The position numbers were made by a program, and so were the translations under genes. Shown in pieces: positions 5,346 through 11,112 of a stretch of DNA of 11,112 nt (position 1 is the stretch's first letter; the number at the start of each line of letters is the position of its first letter). Source of the DNA: Bacillota bacterium (GTDB lineage: Bacteria > Bacillota > Clostridia > Lachnospirales > Lachnospiraceae). The stretch covers positions 1 to 11,112 of the forward strand of contig JAEWPN010000128.1 in assembly GCA_023399455.1 (NCBI GenBank), written 5' to 3'. The notes under the pieces were generated by a model, which made no database searches, was not told the DNA's origin, and saw only the letters and a program-made list of their open reading frames with translations.

Positions 5346-7184
5346 ATGAGTGATTTTATTCTAAATATTATACATCGCCCGGAAATGGTGCCGGAATATG
5401 CGGAAAAGGTGACCGGCCATGGAAAGGAAGAGGATATCGGAAGGACATCGCTTTTGAAGGAATCTCTGGATATTTTCAGATTTCAGCAGGAAACTGCTCA
5501 TAAATACGGACTGAGGACGACAATACATATGACATATGCGTCATTGTTTAATGAGGAAGCGGTGGAGATTGCCAAGGAGCACCATGAAAAATACGGAGAT
5601 GAAATCGCACTTTCGTTATTAGGGCTTCCCTGCAATGAATTCCGCGAAAAATATAAGACAAAGGATTTCTGCATATGGATGTTTTCCATGGAAGATAAGA
5701 AGTCGATCATAAACGACGTTTTTGAAAAATTCAATAATGTATTTGGTTTTTATCCGGAATCCACCGGCTCCTATTACATGGATGCAGATTTGACGAACTA
5801 TATCAAAGAGCAATATCCTATGGTAAAATGTGCGGTTGCAACCTGTTGGGAAGAAGGTCCGAAGGCGTACCATACCTGCAATAATTCGTGGTACACATTT
5901 ATGGACGGCGGTCCGTGGAACCCATGGATTCCATCCAAGCAAAACACCCATGCTCCGGCAGCGAGCAAGGAAGAGGACAGCGGTATCGTGGCGATTCCTC
6001 ATTTGTCAAGAGACTTGATTGCCTGCTATGATGGAAATGGCTCCAATTTCGGAACCCATCCGCAGAATGTGCTCCGAGGCATGATCTACGATACCAAGAC
6101 CTGGGAATATCCTTATCTGTTTAATTTGATAGACCAATACAGAAATCTGGAAAAATACAACAACGGCTATTCCTATAACATGATGTTTGTGGGTCCGGGC
6201 TGGCTGAACAAAATGGGAAGGTGGGAATCCTCCTACGAATTGTTAGTTAAGAGCTATGACGACGGAATGGCATATTACGGAAAGCTGAAGGAAGAAGGAA
6301 AATTGAAGGATATGACGATGGCGGAATTTGCGGATTATTACCGTCAGAAAAAGTCGTATACCGAGCCGGAATGTGCCCTTTGGAGAGATATCCTGTATGG
6401 CTCCGACAAGCAGTTATTCTGGTACTGCGATCCGGATATGAGGGCATGTGTCAATATGGATCAGGGCGGTGCGCTGGTGGATCTGCGTCCCTATACGGCG
6501 AAGCTTAAGTGGCCGGTAGGTATCGGCACGAAGCACGTAACAGACGCCTCCTATCCCTTCCTTATCCAGGAAAAATACCGAGCGGGCTATTTTACTCACT
6601 ATGCCGGTGAAGGAACCATAAAGAGTGCGAAATTATCCTATCAGGGGGAAGAGGTAGATTTGTGCCTGTGCCGGACCAAAGCCCATTATTCTGAGGAGGG
6701 CAAGGTGAGGATTCTTACACTCGACCCGGTAGACATCGAATTCAATGACCTGACGGTAAAGCTGCAGACGGTCATATCCTTCGGGGAAGGCAGTTCGGAA
6801 ATCAGATTCGAGAGAAAGATACTGAATATGAGCAAGCCCGGTGCGGAGATAGAACTGAACGAATATATGGTTGCCTGCTACGGAACTACGGAATATTCGG
6901 AGCCCATGGAGGGAATTACCCTAAGCTGCAGGAATGAAGAACGTATGGAGACGATTTCTTATGAATATAAGTGCAGGGAAATCGAGATGCCTGACGCGAA
7001 TTTGGTGCGGGCGTCAGTGCCCCAGATCGAGACGGGAGTATCCATGCGCACGGACAGAAAAGAAGCGACGGGATATGTGAAAGAGGGATACGCATTTTCA
7101 CCTATGTTCACGCTGGGATATACGGCGAAATTGAAAGAGAAAGAGGGACTTGTATCATGGCTCAGTCTGGAAAAGGTAAATTAA
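5346..7184 (+). CDS. Uncharacterised 612-aa cytoplasmic protein, possible carbohydrate-active enzyme
   Basis: I do not recognise this family with confidence. The protein has no signal peptide or membrane segment, so it is probably cytoplasmic. The N-terminal part (about 1-340) looks like an alpha/beta barrel. Notable polar motifs are HRPE (10-13), HMTY (61-64), FGFYPESTGSYYMDAD (133-148), a Trp/Pro-rich stretch GGPWNPWIPSKQN (188-200) and IPHLSRDL (217-224). The C-terminal part (about 355-612) begins with a segment containing DQGGALVDLRPY (372-383) and then is beta-rich, like the sandwich domains that trail glycosidase barrels. The overall plan recalls the NodB/GH57/GH38-like superfold, which is my inference. 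It lies 179 bp after the permeases and just before GH42 and GH53, so a role in processing the imported oligosaccharide is plausible. The ATG at 5346 has AAGG (5334-5337) 8 nt upstream. The zinc-ribbon ORF overlaps its last 28 nt. Confidence 0.85.
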   Translation: MSDFILNIIHRPEMVPEYAEKVTGHGKEEDIGRTSLLKESLDIFRFQQETAHKYGLRTTIHMTYASLFNEEAVEIAKEHHEKYGDEIALSLLGLPCNEFREKYKTKDFCIWMFSMEDKKSIINDVFEKFNNVFGFYPESTGSYYMDADLTNYIKEQYPMVKCAVATCWEEGPKAYHTCNNSWYTFMDGGPWNPWIPSKQNTHAPAASKEEDSGIVAIPHLSRDLIACYDGNGSNFGTHPQNVLRGMIYDTKTWEYPYLFNLIDQYRNLEKYNNGYSYNMMFVGPGWLNKMGRWESSYELLVKSYDDGMAYYGKLKEEGKLKDMTMAEFADYYRQKKSYTEPECALWRDILYGSDKQLFWYCDPDMRACVNMDQGGALVDLRPYTAKLKWPVGIGTKHVTDASYPFLIQEKYRAGYFTHYAGEGTIKSAKLSYQGEEVDLCLCRTKAHYSEEGKVRILTLDPVDIEFNDLTVKLQTVISFGEGSSEIRFERKILNMSKPGAEIELNEYMVACYGTTEYSEPMEGITLSCRNEERMETISYEYKCREIEMPDANLVRASVPQIETGVSMRTDRKEATGYVKEGYAFSPMFTLGYTAKLKEKEGLVSWLSLEKVN

Positions 7185-7372
7185 ATTACAGATGTCCTTC
7201 CTGCTTTATGAGAGACTTGGATATGGATATGTTTTATGATAAGGATAAAAAGGAATATTACTGCATCAGATGCCAGTATGTAGGAACAGAAGAGGATGTA
7301 CTTGAGAAAAATCAGATGGCCAGATTCCGCTACAAGGATATGATGAAGAGATTTACCAATTTTGAATTTTAA
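7157..7372 (+). CDS. Small zinc-ribbon protein (71 aa)
   Basis: A 71-aa protein with two CxxC knuckles: CPSC at residues 13-16 and CIRC at 36-39, separated by 19 residues. This spacing is typical of a compact zinc ribbon. The remainder is charged, with many Lys/Asp/Met, and ends in a basic-aromatic tail (FRYKDMMKRFTNFEF). The reading frame is real by several signs: GAGGGA lies about 8 nt before the ATG at 7157, the frame is distinct from the upstream gene, and the ORF ends 27 bp before the GH42 start. It overlaps the end of the 612-aa gene by 28 nt, so the two are likely translationally coupled. Function is unknown; nucleic-acid binding, metal handling or a structural partner of the 612-aa protein are all possible. 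Confidence 0.75.
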   Translation: MAQSGKGKLNYRCPSCFMRDLDMDMFYDKDKKEYYCIRCQYVGTEEDVLEKNQMARFRYKDMMKRFTNFEF

Positions 7373-7399
7373 TTTTATTTATAATGCGGAGGTCGTGCG

Positions 7400-9409
7400 G
7401 TGGAACTTAAGAATATGCTTCATGGAGGAGACTACAATCCTGAGCAGTGGCTGGATTGCCCGGAGATATTGAAAGAGGATATCGAATTGATGAAGAAAGC
7501 GCATGTCAATTGCGTGACCTTGGGAGTATTCTCCTGGGCTGTTTTGGAGCCGGAGGAGGGAAAGTTTAATTTCGGATGGCTGAAGGAGATTATTGACAGA
7601 CTATATGCAAATGAAATATCTGTCATACTCGCTACTCCTACGGGTGCGATGCCTCACTGGATGACAGAGAAGTATCCGGAGGTTATGCAGGTGGGGGCGG
7701 ACGGCAGAAGGAATCTTCCGGGAAAAAGGCATAATTTCTGTTATACCTCGGCGAAGATGCGGGAAAAGACAAGAAGGATCGATGAGAAGCTGGCGAAGGA
7801 TTTCGGGAATCACCCTGCGGTCCTGCTTTGGCATATTTCCAATGAGCTGGGCGGCAATTTCGGAGACGGAAGCTGTCATTGTGACGAGTGTAACGCTGCC
7901 TTTCGTAAATGGCTGAAGGATAAGTATGGTTCCTTGGAAGAAGTGAATAAGGCGTGGTGGAGTACCTTCTGGAGCCACATTTATACGGACTGGGAGCAGA
8001 TCCACAGTCCGGTGCCGAACGGAGAAAATTTGCTGCACGGGCTGAATCTGGACTGGCGGCGTTTTGTGACCTGCCAGATGACGGACTTTTGCAGATGGGA
8101 AATCGATTCCGTCAGGGAGTATTCCAAGCTGCCGGTCACTACGAATTTTATGTTTTTCTTCAAATCACTGGATTATTACGAACTGCATAAGTGTATGGAT
8201 GTGGTGTCTTGGGATTCTTATCCGTTTTGGCATAAGAACAAGGACGAGGTACCGGTGGCGGTAAAGACCGCCGCTGTTCACAGCATGATGCGAAGCATGA
8301 AAAAGAAGCCTTTCTTACTTATGGAAAGTACGCCCTCCTGCATTAACTGGCGGGCTTTCAATCCGGTCAAGAGGCCGCAGATGCATATGCTTTCCAGTAT
8401 GCAGGCAGTGGCTCACGGTTCCGATTCGGTACAGTATTTCCAGTGGAGAAAAGGAAGAGGCTCTTTTGAAAAGTTCCATGGTGCCGTCCTGGACCATAGA
8501 AATAAGGATAACACGAGAACCTTCCGGGACGTAACGGAGGTGGGAAGACGGCTGGAAGAGGTAAGCGAAAAGGTTCTGGCGACCTGCAACAAACCGAAGG
8601 CGGCAATCGTCTTCGATTGGGAGAACTGGTGGGCAGTAGAAGATGCCACCGGTCCCAGGCTGGATATCGATTATGCAAAGACCTTTCTAACGCATTTCCG
8701 TGCCTTTTGGGAAGCCGGCATAGATGTGGATGTAATTAATATGGATTATGATTTGGCGGATTATGAGCTGATTGCGGCACCGCTTAACTATTTATATAAG
8801 GAAGGGTATGCCGGGCGGGTGGAGGAATTCGTAAGAAACGGCGGAAGCTATGTGACCACCTATTGGAGCGGTATCGTGAATGAGACGGATCTTTGTTTCA
8901 CGGGAGAGCATCCGTTAAGAGAGGTACTGGGAATCCGTCAGGAAGAAATCGACGCGCCGGGAGAGGAATTCGTGAATTGCATTGTTTATCACAATCACAA
9001 TTACTCTACGGGAGGTCTGTGTGAGATAGTTTGCGCAGAAGGCGCTCACGTGCTCTCTGTCTATGAAAAAGAATATTATAAGGGCTGTCCTGCGGTAACC
9101 AGGAATGACTTCGGACAAGGTACGGCCTACTATTTGGCCGCGGAGATTTCGCAGGACTTTTTGAACCTTTTTTATAAGGAACGCGGAGAGGAAAAGGGAA
9201 TTGGCAATCCGTTATCGGAGAGCCTTCCTTATGGAGTGACGGTATCTGTCAGAAAGGGAGAACGGGATTTGGTGTTCCTTCAGAATTATAACGACGACAA
9301 GGTATTGGCGGCAATCACCGGTCGGTGGAAGGATGCGGATACGGGAGAAGATGTGGAAGAGAAGATAGAGCTTGCAGCCTTTGAGTGCCGGATCCTGATA
9401 AAGGCTTAG
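7400..9409 (+). CDS. ganA: GH42 beta-galactosidase, cytoplasmic
   Basis: This 669-aa enzyme of glycoside hydrolase family 42 hydrolyses terminal beta-galactosyl residues and in this setting probably releases galactose from beta-1,4-galacto-oligosaccharides. The N-terminus MLHGGDYNPEQW (6-17) is the family hallmark. The barrel contains the acid/base Glu149 in HISNELGG and the likely nucleophile Glu309 in FLLMESTPS. Cys114 and the cluster C159-C161-C164 (SCHCDEC) match the four-Cys zinc site of GH42 enzymes. A trimerisation-type middle domain (from about 395, beginning near KAAIVFDWENWW) and a small C-terminal beta domain complete the usual length. No signal peptide is present. The start is GTG at 7400, with GCGGAGG at 7386-7392 seven nt upstream. 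The symbol follows Bacillus usage and the GH53 neighbour; the exact substrate is inferred. Confidence 0.95.
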   Translation: MELKNMLHGGDYNPEQWLDCPEILKEDIELMKKAHVNCVTLGVFSWAVLEPEEGKFNFGWLKEIIDRLYANEISVILATPTGAMPHWMTEKYPEVMQVGADGRRNLPGKRHNFCYTSAKMREKTRRIDEKLAKDFGNHPAVLLWHISNELGGNFGDGSCHCDECNAAFRKWLKDKYGSLEEVNKAWWSTFWSHIYTDWEQIHSPVPNGENLLHGLNLDWRRFVTCQMTDFCRWEIDSVREYSKLPVTTNFMFFFKSLDYYELHKCMDVVSWDSYPFWHKNKDEVPVAVKTAAVHSMMRSMKKKPFLLMESTPSCINWRAFNPVKRPQMHMLSSMQAVAHGSDSVQYFQWRKGRGSFEKFHGAVLDHRNKDNTRTFRDVTEVGRRLEEVSEKVLATCNKPKAAIVFDWENWWAVEDATGPRLDIDYAKTFLTHFRAFWEAGIDVDVINMDYDLADYELIAAPLNYLYKEGYAGRVEEFVRNGGSYVTTYWSGIVNETDLCFTGEHPLREVLGIRQEEIDAPGEEFVNCIVYHNHNYSTGGLCEIVCAEGAHVLSVYEKEYYKGCPAVTRNDFGQGTAYYLAAEISQDFLNLFYKERGEEKGIGNPLSESLPYGVTVSVRKGERDLVFLQNYNDDKVLAAITGRWKDADTGEDVEEKIELAAFECRILIKA

Positions 9410-9504
9410 TATAACATGCACGAAGCATTAAGGTATTTAGTGCAGGTTACACTAGTCTACTGTATCGATGACAACAGGATAACGACGAAAGGGATTGAGC
9501 TGTA

Positions 9505-10650
9505 ATGAGAGAATTTATACATGGCATGGATATTTCTTCGATGGATGAAGTAGTTCGTCTTGGAGGGAGATTTTATAATAAGGGCACGGAGCAGACGTTG
9601 GTCAATGTCCTTAAATCGTATGGAGTAAATTATATACGTCTTAGGCTTTGGGTCGATCCTTATTCAGAGGACGGAACTTCTTACGGAGGCGGAGGAAACG
9701 ACTTTCCTGTGACAATAAAAATGATAAAAGAAATCAAGGCAGCAGGGCTTAAATATCTGCTGGATTTCCACTACAGCGATTTCTGGGCGGACCCGGGAAA
9801 GCAGATAAAACCCAAGGAATGGAAAGATTATGACGACGAGCAGCTGGAAAAAGCGGTATTCGAGCATACGCAGAGCACATTGAAGCTGCTGAAGGAAGAC
9901 GGACTTTTTCCTGATATGGTTCAGATCGGAAATGAAATTACAAACGGGCTTCTCTGGCCTGACGGAAAAAAGCCTGCCTATGATAAAATCACACGTTTTG
10001 TAAATGCCGGAATCCGCGGAGTGAGGGCGGTAGACAGCGATGTGCAGATCATGCTGCATCTGGACCATGGTGACGATCACGAGATGTGCCGCGATTGGTT
10101 CGATCATTTCAGGGAACGGGGAGAGGAGTTCCAGATTATCGGATTGTCTTATTATCCCGTATGGAACGGAGCGATGAAAGGGCTTATCGATAATATGAAT
10201 TTGCTTGCCAGGAGGTACGGAAAGCCCATGATTGTTGCGGAGGTTTCCCAGCCCTTTACGATGGAGGATTATGCTTCCTATGAAGGGCTTGCCCCGGAGA
10301 AAAGAAAAGGCGCGGCAGCAAAGCCGGCGCTTGAGAAGAATTTGGAATACCCTGCAACAAAGGAAGGACAGACCCTTTTCATGGAGAAATTCATGGAAGA
10401 GGTAGCGGCAGTGGAGGATGGTCTGGGAATCGGCTATTTCTACTGGGAACCGGCATGGCTTCCTGTAAAGGGCAGCGGATGGGCGACGAAAGAATCTCTT
10501 GCTTATATGCAGGATTCCGGACCGTGCGGCAACGAATGGGCGAATCAGGGGTTATTCGACTATGAGGGGAATGCTCTTCCGGCTTTGGAGGTTGTGTCGA
10601 GGGTTGCCTTAAGAAAATCCAAGCCTCTCGCTGACGGAACAGAAACCTAA
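9505..10650 (+). CDS. ganB: GH53 endo-beta-1,4-galactanase, no signal peptide
   Basis: Family 53 arabinogalactan endo-beta-1,4-galactanase, 381 aa, which cleaves internal beta-1,4-galactosyl bonds. Family hallmarks are HGMDISSMDE (6-15), GVNYIRLRLWVDP (40-52), the GGGGNDFP loop (61-68) and LLDFHYSDFWADPGKQ (85-100). The acid/base is Glu144 in QIGNEITNG. The nucleophile is most likely Glu246 in MIVAEVSQPFT, where many family members have ETAYP, so this is a divergent active-site strand. The protein starts directly at the catalytic domain with no signal peptide, unlike the secreted Bacillus enzyme, so it should act in the cytoplasm on imported oligomers. The ATG at 9505 is preceded by AAAGGGA (9488-9494), about 10 nt upstream. 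It lies 95 bp after GH42; that gap shows no convincing promoter or terminator. Confidence 0.94.
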   Translation: MREFIHGMDISSMDEVVRLGGRFYNKGTEQTLVNVLKSYGVNYIRLRLWVDPYSEDGTSYGGGGNDFPVTIKMIKEIKAAGLKYLLDFHYSDFWADPGKQIKPKEWKDYDDEQLEKAVFEHTQSTLKLLKEDGLFPDMVQIGNEITNGLLWPDGKKPAYDKITRFVNAGIRGVRAVDSDVQIMLHLDHGDDHEMCRDWFDHFRERGEEFQIIGLSYYPVWNGAMKGLIDNMNLLARRYGKPMIVAEVSQPFTMEDYASYEGLAPEKRKGAAAKPALEKNLEYPATKEGQTLFMEKFMEEVAAVEDGLGIGYFYWEPAWLPVKGSGWATKESLAYMQDSGPCGNEWANQGLFDYEGNALPALEVVSRVALRKSKPLADGTET

Positions 10651-10683
10651 TCCGCCAAGGAGAGGCTCAGGAAGGCCGTAAAA

Positions 10684-10732
10684 TTGGCTCGGACACCAAA
10701 TGCCTGATGAAAAGGCATTGTGACCGAGCCGA
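10684..10732. terminator. Probable bidirectional terminator between convergent genes
   Basis: A long hairpin has an outer stem GGCTCGG (10686-10692) pairing with 10724-10730, extended by a G-U and an A-T pair. An A-A mismatch, a 3-bp CAC/GTG stem and a CA bulge follow. The inner stem is AATGCCT (10699-10705) with 10713-10719 around a 7-nt loop. The plus side is followed by only a weak AT-rich tail (GAATATATTT). On the minus strand the stem is followed by AATTTTAC. The location between converging genes supports a shared terminator. Confidence 0.75.
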
Positions 10733-10759
10733 ATATATTTGTGGAGATGATTTCTGTTC

Positions 10760-11112
10760 CTATTGTGTTCTCACACCGTCTACTGTCTGCTCGATAATGC
10801 TGACCATAATATCCTTAGTTAGCTGGCCGGAGACGTAGCCGAATACATTTCCGTCCTTGTCTATCATAAAGGTTGTAGGATAGGCGTTTATTCCATATGC
10901 AAATGCCATCTCGCCGCCGGTATCCATGGCTACCGGATACTCATAGCCGTTTTCTTCAAGAAAAGCGGTAATTTCTTCCACAGAACCTTCTTGGCCTACA
11001 TCCGGGGAAGCGATGCCGAGTATAATAACGTCGCCCGTATTCTCGCCGTAATCTTCATACAGCTCTTGAATTTCAGGCATTTCCGCGCGGCAGGGAGGAC
11101 ACCAGGTCGCCC
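10760..11112 (-). CDS. TlpA/ResA-like thioredoxin-fold protein, partial (N-terminus beyond window)
   Basis: The reading frame continues past the internal Met at 11080 to the window edge, where it encodes ATWCPPCRAEMPEI, so the thioredoxin active site WCPPC is present and the true start lies outside. About 117 residues are visible. The remaining fold includes GDVIILGIASPD, a region typical of TlpA/ResA/AhpC-TSA-type proteins, the cis-Pro strand YPTTFMIDKDGNVFGYVSG and a final helix. Such proteins are usually membrane-anchored or lipoproteins outside the cell that reduce or oxidise disulfides, for example in cytochrome c maturation or redox defence. The anchor cannot be seen here. The gene is convergent to the galactan genes and probably unrelated to them. 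Confidence 0.9.
   Translation of the reverse strand, partial: ATWCPPCRAEMPEIQELYEDYGENTGDVIILGIASPDVGQEGSVEEITAFLEENGYEYPVAMDTGGEMAFAYGINAYPTTFMIDKDGNVFGYVSGQLTKDIMVSIIEQTVDGVRTQ

Noticed and set aside
5619..6002. 127-aa open frame on the minus strand opposite the 612-aa gene
   Set aside because: No ribosome site or motif, and fully antisense to the clearly better plus-strand frame.
9029..9036. TTGCGCAG inside GH42 resembling the operator core
   Set aside because: An isolated, incomplete palindrome within coding sequence and far from any promoter.
9437..9455. TAGTG/CACTA small inverted repeat between GH42 and GH53
   Set aside because: Five pairs only, with no T-run and no promoter-like hexamers at proper spacing; nothing firm is visible in this 95-bp gap.
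10622..10667. AGCCTCTC ... GAGAGGCT 8-bp inverted repeat spanning the GH53 stop codon
   Set aside because: The loop is 30 nt and the repeat lies partly in coding sequence; the stronger hairpin just downstream is a better terminator.
10744..10756. GAGATGATTTCTG also occurs inside the MITE-like element (5228-5240)
   Set aside because: The match stops at 13 nt, lacks the inverted-repeat partner and terminal repeats, and a shared 13-mer is expected by chance in a window of this size.

Overview
The window looks like a chromosomal stretch of a low-to-mid GC Firmicute, most likely a gut-type Lachnospiraceae or related Clostridia. The basis is strong AGGAGG-type ribosome sites, an AGA/GGA/ATA-rich codon style, a Gram-positive lipoprotein sugar-binding protein, and the gene families themselves. 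No 16S or other taxonomic marker is present, so this is an inference. Eight genes and a small ninth ORF run on the plus strand. One gene at the right edge runs the other way and is cut by the window end.

Layout: a LacI-family repressor (39-1037) is followed by a 259-bp control region. That region holds a good sigma-A-type promoter and several TGCGCA-core palindromes that are likely repressor operators. A long operon-like run follows: a lipoprotein sugar-binding protein (1297-2670), a 10-11 bp hairpin, a TauE/SafE-type membrane exporter (2722-3441), and two ABC sugar permeases (3480-4364, 4357-5166). Next come a 134-bp structured, MITE-like element, an unrecognised 612-aa cytoplasmic protein (5346-7184), a 71-aa zinc-ribbon protein overlapping its end (7157-7372), a GH42 beta-galactosidase (7400-9409) and a GH53 endo-beta-1,4-galactanase (9505-10650). 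A long hairpin separates this run from a convergent TlpA/ResA-like thioredoxin fragment (complement of 10760-11112).

How the genes fit together: GH42 plus GH53 plus a binding-protein-dependent sugar transporter under a LacI regulator is the logic of the gan (beta-1,4-galactan) systems known from Bacillus. The GH53 enzyme here has no signal peptide. The likely scheme is therefore import of galacto-oligosaccharides made elsewhere, cytoplasmic shortening by GH53, and release of galactose by GH42. No ABC ATPase is encoded, so a shared MsmX/MsmK-type ATPase from elsewhere is implied.

The least explained parts are the 612-aa protein, the zinc-ribbon ORF fused to its tail by overlap, the exporter inserted inside the transporter gene set, and the MITE-like element whose apparent target duplication uses the stop codon of the second permease.
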